From Niastella yeongjuensis (GTDB lineage: Bacteria; Bacteroidota; Bacteroidia; Chitinophagales; Chitinophagaceae): a stretch of DNA of 64,000 bases. The first letter of the stretch is position 1. Each line of letters begins with the position of its first letter. The DNA lies in NCBI RefSeq assembly GCF_900110245.1, contig NZ_FOCZ01000008.1, forward strand, positions 248,001 to 312,000, in the 5' to 3' direction. This document shows, piece after piece, positions 34,686 through 43,543 of this stretch. The position numbers and the translations under genes are program-made. The notes under the pieces are model-generated. The model saw nothing but the letters and a program-made list of their open reading frames with translations, had not been told where the DNA came from and ran no database searches.

Positions 34686-35408
34686 ATGTCCAGCTTTCCT
34701 TTCAACACCAGCTTCTCCAGGCAATTCAGGCAAGAGCAACCTGTTACCTTTTGCGCTGAAGAAAAAACATACGAGCAAGTCGTTATCAGTACTTACAACC
34801 GCATGAGTGATGCCGAAATGAATGTACTGGGCAGTGCACTGAACGAACAGTTGTTCGACAATGCCATCATCCATCGCCTGTTAACGAAACTTACCCAAAA
34901 AGACAGCCGGGACGCACAACGCCTGTTGGCTTTTATTAAAGAGACTCACCAGGAATGTCGCCACCACGCCAGTGCAGAACCTTTTACGGCGCAATACTAC
35001 AAACACCTGCTGGAGTTGCTGAAATCGTTCCAGGACCTGGTAAATGAGTACGATACCAATGGCCAGGAATTATTGCTTGGCAATTTGAACGCCTGTTATT
35101 TTAACGACAGCTTTGCCGTTAACCAGTCGGTAGACAGTGAAGAAGTAGCTACCATGCACCGTATTATTGAAGATTACCTGAACCAGGTGGGTGAATTCTA
35201 TCAGTACTTTCACCTGTTGTTGCAAAAGGAATCTGAACAGGATAAAAGTAAAAGCCGTATTCAGGTGATGTCGCACATCGCTTATTACCTCGATACCCTC
35301 ATCACCTGCACCGAAAAGATGATCATTAATATGGAAGCCACCCTGGATATGCTGGTAGAGTGGGAAACTTCCTTGCAAGGTCGTGAGTCACAGAGCCTGT
35401 TTAATTAA
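34686..35408 (+). CDS. Hypothetical all-helical protein
   Basis: A 240-residue soluble protein with no signal. Nearly the whole length is predicted helix with heptad-like spacing (for example LLTKLTQKDSRDAQRLLAFIKETHQ, cut here at about 65-90, and EFYQYFHLLLQKESEQDKSKSR near 178-199). This suggests a helical bundle or coiled coil. Family not recognised. It stands alone on the plus strand and its last eight bases overlap the 3' end of the convergent molybdoenzyme gene. Confidence 0.75.
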   Translation: MSSFPFNTSFSRQFRQEQPVTFCAEEKTYEQVVISTYNRMSDAEMNVLGSALNEQLFDNAIIHRLLTKLTQKDSRDAQRLLAFIKETHQECRHHASAEPFTAQYYKHLLELLKSFQDLVNEYDTNGQELLLGNLNACYFNDSFAVNQSVDSEEVATMHRIIEDYLNQVGEFYQYFHLLLQKESEQDKSKSRIQVMSHIAYYLDTLITCTEKMIINMEATLDMLVEWETSLQGRESQSLFN

Positions 35409-37704
35409 CTTTCCTCACTGTAACCACCACCGCCTTGGAAACCGGCGTATTACTCTTCTTCGCCACACTATTTACCGGTACCAGCACATTGGTTTCTGGA
35501 AAATAGGTAGCCGTACAGGAAGGCGGAATAGGATAGGGCACTACAATGAATTGGCGCGCTACCCGTTCTACGCCCCCATGATGATTGAAAATATCAACTA
35601 CATCCCCTTGTTTTAAAGTACGCTTGTTCATATCTCCCTGGTTCATCAATATTACCCGCCGTTCGTTATAAATACCCCGGTACCGGTCGTTCAGCCCATA
35701 GATGGTAGTATTGAACTGATCGTGGCTGCGGATGGTCATCATCAGCAACTCACCTTCGTGCAGGTGAATGGTATGAAGAGGCGCGATATTAAAATGCGCT
35801 TTCTTCGATATCGTATTAAAGGCGCCATCCCGGTTGCAATTAGGTAAGTAAAATCCACCCGGATCACGCAACCGTTTGTTATAATCACCGAACCCGGGGA
35901 TGGTGCGCTCGATATCTGTTCTTATATGATCGTAATGTTGTAAGTATGTATCCCAGTTTACCGGACTGTGGTTCCCCAGCGTGGCTTTGGCCAGCCGGCA
36001 AACGATAACCGGCTCACTCAACAACTGATCGCTTACCGGCGTCAATACGCCTTTCGATAATTGAATAACTCCCATGGAATTCTCACACGAAACAATTTGT
36101 TCCTCCCCATTCAGCAGGTCTTTATCGCTGCGGCCCAGGCAGGGCAGTATCAGTGCTTCATGACCATGCACGAGGTGGCTTCGGTTAAGCTTGGTAGATA
36201 CTTGTACAGTCAGTGAACATTTGCGCAGGGCGGTAGCGGTATACAAGGTATCAGGGGTGGCGGATAGAAAATTACCACCCATGGCAATAAATACGGATGC
36301 TTTGCCGCCATGCATGGCTTTGATGGCTTCCACCACATCGTACCCGTGTTTGTTGGGAGGTGTGAAATGGAAGTTGGCAGCAATGTTATCCAGGAATTGT
36401 TGCGAAGGTTTTTCATAAATACCCATGGTGCGGTCGCCCTGAACATTGCTGTGCCCCCGTACCGGACAGGTACCGGCGCCGGGTTTGCCTATGCTGCCTT
36501 TGAGCAGCAACAGGTTTACTATTTCCTTGATGGTATCAACCGCATTTACATGTTGTGTAAGCCCCATGGCCCAGCAGGCGATGATCTTTGTTTTATATTT
36601 AAGCAGGTCAGCCACTTCCTGGATCTGGGTCAGGGAGATACCGCAGGCCTGTGCCAGTTGTTCGGGGTTTTGTTGTTGCAGGTCATTGACGAAATCGGTA
36701 AAGCCTGCGGTATTATGCTCGATGAAAGAACGATCGAACACTTTACCAGGTTCGCGTTGCTCATATTGCCATAACAGGTATTCAATGGCTTTCAGCAGGG
36801 CCATATCACCGTTGATGATCACCGGTAGAAAAATATCGGTGAGGTGCGTATCCATACCCAGTAATCCTTTTACGGATTGTGGGTTGTTGAAACCCATCAG
36901 TCCGGTTTCGGGCAATGGATTAACCGCAATAATGCGCGCCCCGTTTGCCTTGGCTTTTTGTAAAGCGGTGAGCATGCGGGGATGGTTGGTGCCCGGGTTT
37001 TGTCCGAGTATAATGATCACTTCCGCTTCATACAGGTCTTCGAGTTTTACCGAACCCTTGCCTATACCCAGTGATTCACCCAGGGCTACACCACTGCTTT
37101 CATGACACATGTTACTGCAATCGGGCAGGTTGTTGGTGCCATAAGCCCGTACAAAAAGCTGGTATAGAAAAGCGGCTTCGTTGCTGGTACGTCCCGAGGT
37201 GTAAAAGATGGCCTCATCAGGACTGGATAACTTATTTAGAGCGGTGCCTATTTTATGAAAGGCATCGTCCCAGGTGATGGGTTGATAGTGTGTGCCGCCA
37301 TGCGGCAGGAACATGGGTTGGGCAATACGGCCTTTCCGGCCTATTTCATAATCCGTTAAAGCCGCCAGTTCCTGTACACTGTTTTGGGCAAAGAATTCGG
37401 GCGTTAATTTTTTGAGTGTAGCTTCGTCCGCAACAGCTTTGGCGCCATTTTCGCAATATTCGCCCAGGGTAGAACGGTCATCATCGGGATCGGGCCATGC
37501 ACAACTGGGACAATCGAACCCGCCTTTCTGGTTCATATGGTTCAACGCCTTTAAACCACGGGCAACACCAGCTTCACCCACTACCTGTTTTAGCGCTTCC
37601 ACAATCGCCGGTATACCGGCAGCAGATTTCTTGATATGCCCCAGGTGTAATCCGGTGAAATGTTCTGGATTTTCGGCACCAGGCGTGTTTTTATTGTCGC
37701 TCAT
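35401..37704 (-). CDS. FdhF/YdeP-family molybdopterin oxidoreductase
   Basis: A 767-residue bis-MGD molybdoenzyme of the formate dehydrogenase H-like YdeP group. The N-terminal GGFDCPSCAWPDPDDDRS (Cys65, Cys68) replaces the usual four-Cys [4Fe-4S] motif. NLPDCSNMCHESSGVAL lies at the position of the Mo ligand. Cofactor-binding runs include GQNPGTNHPRML and CPVRGHSNVQGDRTMG, and a C-terminal molydop-binding domain contains MMTIRSHDQFNTTIYG. No selenocysteine TGA is needed. No signal peptide, so cytoplasmic. The fdhD gene is six bases upstream, and FdhD supplies the sulfur on Mo. YdeP-like enzymes are linked to acid or redox stress; formate activity is unproven. Confidence 0.9.
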   Translation of the reverse strand: MSDNKNTPGAENPEHFTGLHLGHIKKSAAGIPAIVEALKQVVGEAGVARGLKALNHMNQKGGFDCPSCAWPDPDDDRSTLGEYCENGAKAVADEATLKKLTPEFFAQNSVQELAALTDYEIGRKGRIAQPMFLPHGGTHYQPITWDDAFHKIGTALNKLSSPDEAIFYTSGRTSNEAAFLYQLFVRAYGTNNLPDCSNMCHESSGVALGESLGIGKGSVKLEDLYEAEVIIILGQNPGTNHPRMLTALQKAKANGARIIAVNPLPETGLMGFNNPQSVKGLLGMDTHLTDIFLPVIINGDMALLKAIEYLLWQYEQREPGKVFDRSFIEHNTAGFTDFVNDLQQQNPEQLAQACGISLTQIQEVADLLKYKTKIIACWAMGLTQHVNAVDTIKEIVNLLLLKGSIGKPGAGTCPVRGHSNVQGDRTMGIYEKPSQQFLDNIAANFHFTPPNKHGYDVVEAIKAMHGGKASVFIAMGGNFLSATPDTLYTATALRKCSLTVQVSTKLNRSHLVHGHEALILPCLGRSDKDLLNGEEQIVSCENSMGVIQLSKGVLTPVSDQLLSEPVIVCRLAKATLGNHSPVNWDTYLQHYDHIRTDIERTIPGFGDYNKRLRDPGGFYLPNCNRDGAFNTISKKAHFNIAPLHTIHLHEGELLMMTIRSHDQFNTTIYGLNDRYRGIYNERRVILMNQGDMNKRTLKQGDVVDIFNHHGGVERVARQFIVVPYPIPPSCTATYFPETNVLVPVNSVAKKSNTPVSKAVVVTVRKVN

Positions 37705-37710
37705 GTTATT

Positions 37711-38565
37711 CTAACGTGGTTCTGCTTTAATAACGATTTTTTGAGGATCTAAGTTTATTCGCTCCCCACCACTATATACATTAAACCTATCAGTACGAAG
37801 AAAACCAATCAAAGTGACATCGTGCTCGATGGCCATTTGAACGGCCATACTGGAAGGCGCACCAACAGCAGCTATAACAGGTATGCCGGCCATCACTGCT
37901 TTTTGTATCAGCTCAAAACCTGCACGACCGCTTAGTAATAAAATATATTGGTGTAAAGGCAGTAGTCCAGGTTGCATGGCCGCGCCGATTACTTTATCAA
38001 CGGCATTATGACGGCCAACATCTTCACGCAGCAATACACAATCGCCGTTTACATTGAACAGACCGGCAGCATGTAATCCGCCTGTGGTTTCAAATACCAC
38101 CTGTTTTTGTTGCAGGGTATGTTGCAGGCCATAAAACAAAGAGGCAGGTACTACCAGTTCAGGCCGCGGTTGGGTAAATACGGGTGCCGTCTTAATAGCA
38201 TCGATGCCCGTTTTACCACAAACCCCACAACTGGAGGTAGTAAAGAAATTCCGTTCGGCCTGTTGTAATTGTGGTACTTCGCCGGGTTTCAGGGTAACCA
38301 GTACGCTGTTTTGCTGCGGCAGAATATGTTGTATTTGATCGATGTGTTGAACAATACCTTCCGTAAACAGGAAACCGGCCGCCAGTTCGGCATCATTACC
38401 CGGGGTACGCATAGTAACGGAAATATTTTTTTGTGCATACCCGGTAGATTGGTGCCAGCCCAACTGTATTTCAAGTGGTTCTTCCACGGCCAGTTCATCC
38501 TCCACCTCTGTTTGTTCACCGGCATTGATCTTTTTTATTTTAATATGGGCCACTGATGGTTGCAT
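37711..38565 (-). CDS. fdhD: FdhD, sulfurtransferase for molybdoenzyme maturation
   Basis: A 284-residue protein. FdhD carries sulfur from IscS to the bis-MGD cofactor of formate dehydrogenase-type enzymes through a conserved Cys-x-x-Cys; here [13 protein letters not shown] provides Cys113 and Cys116. Other family marks are [44 protein letters not shown] and [17 protein letters not shown]. It precedes the YdeP-like oxidoreductase by six bases, so the two are an operon and the oxidoreductase is its client. Confidence 0.95.
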   Translation of the reverse strand: MQPSVAHIKIKKINAGEQTEVEDELAVEEPLEIQLGWHQSTGYAQKNISVTMRTPGNDAELAAGFLFTEGIVQHIDQIQHILPQQNSVLVTLKPGEVPQLQQAERNFFTTSSCGVCGKTGIDAIKTAPVFTQPRPELVVPASLFYGLQHTLQQKQVVFETTGGLHAAGLFNVNGDCVLLREDVGRHNAVDKVIGAAMQPGLLPLHQYILLLSGRAGFELIQKAVMAGIPVIAAVGAPSSMAVQMAIEHDVTLIGFLRTDRFNVYSGGERINLDPQKIVIKAEPR

Positions 38566-38584
38566 GTAGCAAAGTTAAGAAAAA

Positions 38585-38675
38585 GGGCAGTAGGGGAAAG
38601 GCAATGGGCAGTGGGCAGTGGGCAGTAGGGGAAAGGCAATGGGCAGAAGGCAAAGGGCAGAAGGCAGAGAGGAAA
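38585..38675. repeat. 91-bp purine-rich heptamer array
   Basis: Thirteen perfect-phase 7-mers of the RGGCAGA/GGGCAGT type (GGGCAGT, AGGGGAA, AGGCAAT, GGGCAGA, AGGCAAA). A higher-order duplication of five units (35 bp) is visible: the run starting at 38585 restarts at 38620. It has exactly the same length as the array at 29637-29727, on the opposite strand. It lies in the divergent 488-base region between fdhD and the GH51 gene, upstream of both. Confidence 0.88.
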
Positions 38676-38738
38676 CAGCCATAAGCACTGCCACACGGCA
38701 TCCGCCATCGCGGTAACCGCGTCAAAGTATTCAGAACA

Positions 38739-38829
38739 ATGAACCTAACAACTAAATAACCCAGAACTCAATAACCAATAACCCAGACCCCAATAACCTA
38801 CGAACTTAATAACTAAATAACTAACGAAC
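38739..38829. repeat. A/C-rich heptamer-like run
   Basis: A stretch built from AATAACC, CAATAAC, CCAGAAC and AACTAAA-like words, largely 7-base periodic with some slips (CAATAAC is repeated in tandem at 38769-38782). The related words AACTTAAT and CGAAC also occur at 59640-59668. Confidence 0.6.
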
Positions 38830-38877
38830 TCGGACTGAAAACGTTTACACCACTCAAAAGCTGCCGCGAACAAATTT

Positions 38878-38904
38878 CTGCCTTCTGCCCTCTGCCTTCT
38901 GCCC
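38878..38904. repeat. Short GCCTTCTGCCC-type heptamer run
   Basis: Pyrimidine-rich 7-mers (CTTCTGC, CCTCTGC) with the 19-mer shared with 29702, 62243 and (inverted) 53820. It is complementary to the array at 38585-38675, so the two could form a large stem enclosing the A/C-rich run. Confidence 0.7.
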
Positions 38905-38924
38905 AAAAAAATATAAGTGTTCAA

Positions 38925-38955
38925 TTGACAGATATGCTGTTTTGTCTTAGTTTCA
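38925..38955 (+). promoter_or_regulatory. Candidate promoter for the arabinose gene set
   Basis: TTG at 38925-38927 and TAGTTTCA at 38948-38955, 20 bases apart, approximate the Bacteroidota -33/-7 boxes. They lie 98 bases before the GH51 start codon. Confidence 0.35.
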
Positions 38956-39053
38956 CAGTGCTAAAAAAAACGATTGCTATGCTGACTGCTGTCATCCTTT
39001 CTATACGCTACCAATACTTTACATTCATTAATTATTCATCTTAAAGCGCTTAC

Positions 39054-40589
39054 ATGAAACGTTTGCTTATTGCCTGTACAACACTGATCGCTTTTAACAC
39101 ACATGCTCAAAACAACCTGGTTTTTAATGTAGATGCTGCTAAAACTACTATTAGCAAACAGATCTATGGCCATTTTGCCGAGCACCTGGGCCATTGTATT
39201 TATGGTGGTTTTTATGTGGGAGAAGGAAATACCAAAATTCCCAACACCAATGGGGTACGCAATGATGTTATAGACGCATTGAAAAAATTGAAGATTGCCA
39301 ACCTGCGCTGGCCGGGTGGCTGCTTTGCCGATACCTATCATTGGAAAGATGGGATAGGCCCCAAAAACAAGCGGCCCGGTATGGTCAATGCCTGGTGGGG
39401 TGGTGTTACGGAAGACAACAGCTTCGGTACCCACGATTTTTTAAATATGTGCGAACTGATCGGCACAGAACCCTACCTCGCAGGTAATGTAGGCAGTGGC
39501 ACCGTGCAGGACCTTACCGATTGGGTACAGTATGTAAACTTCAACGGAAAAAGCCCCATGAGTGACCTGCGTCAGCAGAATGGCCGGGAAAAGCCCTGGC
39601 ATGTAACGTACTGGGGTGTGGGCAATGAAGCCTGGGGATGTGGCGGAAATATGACGCCAGAACATTACGCCGACGTATATCGTCAGTATGCCACTTTTAT
39701 GACCGGCTGGTCGAACGAGACCAAAATATTCCGGATAGCTTCGGGCGCCAATTCAAAAGATTATAACTGGACGGAAGTGCTCATGAAAAAGATCCCGCTC
39801 AATATGCTGGGTGGACTTGCCCTGCATCACTATTCAGTAATAGAATGGCGTAAAAAAGGACCAGCTGTTGATTTCAGCGAACAACAATATTTCGAGACCA
39901 TGCAATCGGCCCTGTTTATGGATTCGCTGGTAACAAAGCACTCCGCCATTATGGATAAATACGATCCTGAAAAACGGGTAGCCCTGGTAGTGGATGAATG
40001 GGGCGGCTGGTACGATGTGGAACCAGGTACCAATCCGGGTTTTCTGTATCAGCAAAACACCATGCGCGATGCCATGATTGCCGGCGCTACCCTGAATATT
40101 TTCCATAACCACAGCGACCGGGTACGCATGGCCAACCTGGCGCAAACCATCAACGTACTGCAGGCCGTTCTGCTGACCAATGAAGAAAAGATGATCCTGA
40201 CGCCAACCTATCACGTGATGGAAATGTATAATGTGCACCAGGATGCTAAACTGGTACCTTTGACTATTAAGTGCAATAATTACGTGGTGGGAAATGAAAA
40301 GTTACCGGCTATCTCTGCTTCAGCATCCAAAGACTCAACCGGCGCTATGCATATTTCCCTGGTGAATATCGATGCAAAAGCTGCCCAGGACATTAGCATT
40401 ACGCTGGAAGGCGGCAACTATAAAACCGTTGGCGGCCGTATACTTACTTCGGCCAAATTGCAGGACCATAATACCTTTGAACAGCCTGCTAAAATAAAAC
40501 CAGCTCCCTTCCAGGGCGCTGCATTAAAAGGCAAAACGTTGAGTGTTAAAATGCCGCCTTTCTCAGTGGTTGTATTGGAGTTGAAATAG
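39054..40589 (+). CDS. Exported GH51 alpha-L-arabinofuranosidase
   Basis: A 511-residue enzyme with a signal peptide (1-18, NTHAQ). The GH51 TIM barrel shows YGHFAEHLGHCIYGG, LRWPGGCFADTYHW, acid/base Glu192 in GVGNEAWGCGG and nucleophile Glu315 in LVVDEWGGWYD. A C-terminal beta domain ends VVVLELK. It releases terminal L-arabinofuranose from arabinan or arabinoxylan, here outside the cytoplasm because of the signal peptide. The next two genes on the strand (aldose epimerase and an arabinose-isomerase-like protein) fit processing of the arabinose set free. Confidence 0.94.
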   Translation: MKRLLIACTTLIAFNTHAQNNLVFNVDAAKTTISKQIYGHFAEHLGHCIYGGFYVGEGNTKIPNTNGVRNDVIDALKKLKIANLRWPGGCFADTYHWKDGIGPKNKRPGMVNAWWGGVTEDNSFGTHDFLNMCELIGTEPYLAGNVGSGTVQDLTDWVQYVNFNGKSPMSDLRQQNGREKPWHVTYWGVGNEAWGCGGNMTPEHYADVYRQYATFMTGWSNETKIFRIASGANSKDYNWTEVLMKKIPLNMLGGLALHHYSVIEWRKKGPAVDFSEQQYFETMQSALFMDSLVTKHSAIMDKYDPEKRVALVVDEWGGWYDVEPGTNPGFLYQQNTMRDAMIAGATLNIFHNHSDRVRMANLAQTINVLQAVLLTNEEKMILTPTYHVMEMYNVHQDAKLVPLTIKCNNYVVGNEKLPAISASASKDSTGAMHISLVNIDAKAAQDISITLEGGNYKTVGGRILTSAKLQDHNTFEQPAKIKPAPFQGAALKGKTLSVKMPPFSVVVLELK

Positions 40590-40656
40590 GCTTTAGCCCG
40601 TATATTTGACAAATTTTCAAAGTAACCTATTTTATAAACTCAATAAGGGAAACCAT

Positions 40657-41796
40657 ATGAACAAATTGATTTGCCATGTAGCATTGCTTGCGCTGCTTAC
40701 CGGTGCAGCATCCTGCGGCGGCGAAAACAAACAACCTTCAACAGAAAATTCTCAAGAAATGATCAAAGCAGGCGTTACCTCAAAAGACTGGGGTGAAACA
40801 GACGGAAAGAAAGTACAGTTGTTTACCCTTACGAATAAAAACGGGATTACAGTAACCATTACCAATTATGGTGGCGTTGTAACATCATGGGTTACTCCAG
40901 ATAAAAACGGAAACAAATCAAGTATAGTAGTGGGTATGGAAAACCTGGCTGAATACCTGAAAAAGCCGCCTTATTTCGGCGCTATCATTGGCCGTTATGG
41001 CAACCGCATCGGAGATGCCAAATTCAAACTCGATGGTAAAACGTATACCCTGGCTGCCAATAACGGAAAAAACAGCCTGCATGGTGGTAACAAAGGTTTT
41101 GATAAAGTAGTATGGGACGCAACTCCATCTACCGATAGCATACCGGCGCTTACCTTAACTTACTTAAGCAAAGACGGTGAAGAAGGTTTCCCCGGCAACC
41201 TGAAAGTAACAGTTGTATATACTTTAAGTGAAGACGATGCGCTGAACATCGACTACACTGCTGAAACGGATAAAGCAACACCGGTTAACTTAACCAACCA
41301 CAGTTACTTTAACCTCACTGGCAGCACCGAAAACACCATTTTAAACCACAGCCTGCAGATCAATGGTGATCATTATACACCGGTTGATACTACTTTGATC
41401 CCCACTGGTGAGATCAAAGACGTAAAAGGAACACCATTTGATTTTACCAAAGCTGAAACCATTGGCGCCCGCATCGACGCTGTACCCGGCGGTTATGACC
41501 ACAACTTTGTGTTGAACCGTACCGACAGCACCCTGCAACTGGCAGCTACTTTGTCTGACACTGCCAGCGGTCGCAAACTGGAAGTATATACTACTGAGCC
41601 TGGCATCCAGTTCTACAGCGGTAATTTCCTCGATGGTACCTTCTCCAGCGGCGGCCATCCCGTGAAACTGCGTACAGCACTTTGCCTGGAAACGCAGCAT
41701 TTCCCAGATTCACCCAACAAACCAAAGTTCCCTACTACCATTCTGCAACCTGGTCAAAAATACCATACTGTGACCAGGTATAAAGTTTCGTTGTAG
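40657..41796 (+). CDS. Aldose 1-epimerase (mutarotase) lipoprotein
   Basis: A 379-residue lipoprotein (signal ending TGAASC, Cys20). The GalM fold is recognised by TLTNKNGITVTITNYGGVVTSW, GRYGNRIGDAKF, SLHGGNKGFDKVVW, the catalytic-type His in VNLTNHSYFNLTG, GGYDHNFVL and the catalytic-type Glu in TTEPGIQFYSGNFLDG. It interconverts alpha and beta anomers of free sugars, here probably in the periplasm or at the outer membrane. The ATG at 40657 is preceded by AAGGGAA and starts the signal peptide. The frame is open further upstream without coding character. It follows the GH51 gene by 67 bases. Confidence 0.93.
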   Translation: MNKLICHVALLALLTGAASCGGENKQPSTENSQEMIKAGVTSKDWGETDGKKVQLFTLTNKNGITVTITNYGGVVTSWVTPDKNGNKSSIVVGMENLAEYLKKPPYFGAIIGRYGNRIGDAKFKLDGKTYTLAANNGKNSLHGGNKGFDKVVWDATPSTDSIPALTLTYLSKDGEEGFPGNLKVTVVYTLSEDDALNIDYTAETDKATPVNLTNHSYFNLTGSTENTILNHSLQINGDHYTPVDTTLIPTGEIKDVKGTPFDFTKAETIGARIDAVPGGYDHNFVLNRTDSTLQLAATLSDTASGRKLEVYTTEPGIQFYSGNFLDGTFSSGGHPVKLRTALCLETQHFPDSPNKPKFPTTILQPGQKYHTVTRYKVSL

Positions 41797-41812
41797 TAAA
41801 TGAAATAATTTT

Positions 41813-41850
41813 AAGGTGGGTCACTCTTTCTGAGTGGCTCACCTTTTTTT
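41813..41850 (+). terminator. Intrinsic terminator after the epimerase gene
   Basis: AGGTGGGTCACTC pairs with GAGTGGCTCACCT (one mismatch) around a four-base loop, followed by eight T residues. A second, inverted version of the same word (GCCCTTTAAGGGC centre, then ACCCACCTTAA at 41880-41890) follows, so alternative pairing of the outer arms is possible. The tail at 41930-41948 has CTCTCTGCCC heptamer words. Confidence 0.88.
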
Positions 41851-41994
41851 ATGCCAAAGTGAGCCGCCCTTTAAGGGCAACCCACCTTAAAGCTTCTGTT
41901 TAATTTTATCCCAGCCTTCCGTGTCGCAGCTCTCTGCTCTCTGCCCTTTTTTATTCCACTAGTGGTTCATACCCCATTTTGCGTATTGGTGAGT

Positions 41995-43428
41995 ATGAAG
42001 AATACCCCTGCCTTTAAAATTGGTTTGTTCGGGATTGGACTGGATACCTACTGGCCACAATTTGATGGATTGAAAGCACGGCTGGAAGGCTACCTGCAGG
42101 AAGTCCATGACCGCATTGCTACCGACCACCCCGGGATCGTTAATGCCGGTTTGGTCGATACGGCCGATAAAGCCTTTGAAGCAGGTTACCGCTTCCGGAC
42201 AGAAGGCGTAAACCTCATATTGCTGTACGTAACAACATATGCCTTGTCATCGACGGTATTGCCGGTGGTGCAGCAGGCCAAAGTACCGGTGATTGTGTTG
42301 AACCTTTCACCCGAAGCCGCCATCGATTATGCCGCTTTCAATAAAATGAACGACCGCACCCGCATGACGGGGGAGTGGCTGGCGTATTGCTCCGCTTGTC
42401 CGGTACCCGAAATAGCCAATGTGTTCCTGCGTACCGGCATACAGTTTTACCAGGTGACCGGCATGCTGCACAACGATGAGGAATGTTGGAAAGAAATACT
42501 CGAATGGGTGGAAGCCGCTAAAGTAGCGCACACGATGTCGTTTAATCGCCTGGGTTGTATGGGCCATTATTACAGCGGTATGCTGGATATATATTCCGAC
42601 CTTACCCAACAATACCGCTTCTTTGGCGGACATATAGAACTGATAGAAGTAGATGAACTGGCTGCCATCCGCCGTTCGGTAACAGAAAAGGAAATAGACG
42701 AACGCGTACAGTTGTTTTATTCCACCTTTGACGTACAAAGCGATTGTGCTGTAGAAGAATTAAAACGGGCTGCACGTACTTCCGTTGCGCTGGACAGGCT
42801 AACGGAGCAATACCAGTTAGGGTCCATGGCTTATTATTACAAAGGGACCGGCAATGAAGAAAATGAAGATACCATCAGTTCCATCATTCTTGGTAACTCT
42901 TTATTGACCGCCCGTGGTATTCCCGTGGCCGGCGAATACGAGATCAAGAATGCGCAGGCCATGAAGATCATGGACAGCTTTGGCGCAGGTGGTTCATTTA
43001 CCGAATACTACGCCATGGATTTTAAAGAAGATATCGTGTTGATGGGGCACGATGGTCCGGGCCATATTGCTATCGCAGAAGGGAAAACAAAGGTGCGGCC
43101 CCTGCATGTGTATCATGGAAAAGTAGGGCGTGGTTTATCGGTAGAAATGTCGGTAAAGAACGGACCGGTTACCCTGCTTTCGGTTGTACAAGAGGGCAAT
43201 GGACAACTGCAATTGTTGACTGCAGAAGCCACATCCGTTCCCGGCCCCATCCTGGAAATAGGAAATACCAATAGCCGTTATAAATTCTCCATTGGCGCCC
43301 GCCGTTTTGTAAACGACTGGAACAGCCACGGCCCCGCCCATCACTGCGCAGTAGGAGTGGGGCATATAGTTTCGAAGATAAAGAAGCTGGGACTATTGTT
43401 GGGTATGAACGTTGTTCAGGTTTGTTGA
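41995..43428 (+). CDS. L-arabinose/L-fucose isomerase-family protein
   Basis: A 477-residue cytoplasmic protein. The Rossmann-like N-terminal domains (KIGLFGIGLDTYWPQFDGL, VNLILLYVTTYALSS, VPVIVLNLSPE) and the C-terminal beta barrel follow the AraA/FucI plan. Acidic and His residues in the catalytic half, such as DTISSIILGN and MGHDGPGHIAIAEG, could hold the metal. Members isomerise L-arabinose to L-ribulose or related aldoses. Overall similarity looks distant from classical AraA, so the sugar is not certain, but the GH51 and epimerase genes favour arabinose. No ribulokinase gene is nearby. The ATG at 41995 is chosen because the 11 codons upstream look non-coding. Confidence 0.8.
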   Translation: MKNTPAFKIGLFGIGLDTYWPQFDGLKARLEGYLQEVHDRIATDHPGIVNAGLVDTADKAFEAGYRFRTEGVNLILLYVTTYALSSTVLPVVQQAKVPVIVLNLSPEAAIDYAAFNKMNDRTRMTGEWLAYCSACPVPEIANVFLRTGIQFYQVTGMLHNDEECWKEILEWVEAAKVAHTMSFNRLGCMGHYYSGMLDIYSDLTQQYRFFGGHIELIEVDELAAIRRSVTEKEIDERVQLFYSTFDVQSDCAVEELKRAARTSVALDRLTEQYQLGSMAYYYKGTGNEENEDTISSIILGNSLLTARGIPVAGEYEIKNAQAMKIMDSFGAGGSFTEYYAMDFKEDIVLMGHDGPGHIAIAEGKTKVRPLHVYHGKVGRGLSVEMSVKNGPVTLLSVVQEGNGQLQLLTAEATSVPGPILEIGNTNSRYKFSIGARRFVNDWNSHGPAHHCAVGVGHIVSKIKKLGLLLGMNVVQVC

Positions 43429-43429
43429 G

Positions 43430-43491
43430 GTAAGAGGTAGGAAGTAGGAGGTAAGAATACTCGCGAACTTCGTACTTCTTACTTCCTGCTT
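43430..43491. repeat. GTARGAR heptamer run with complementary arm (hairpin)
   Basis: One base after the isomerase stop, four 7-mers (GTAAGAG, GTAGGAA, GTAGGAG, GTAAGAA) fill 43430-43457. A 13-base spacer and a pyrimidine arm (43471-43491) can pair with them. The 15-mer CGTACTTCTTACTTC at 43471 is repeated exactly at 52987. Confidence 0.8.
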
Positions 43492-43543
43492 CCGTTATTT
43501 AAAAATATTAAAGATTCATTTTAATAACCAGCCATCATAATAA

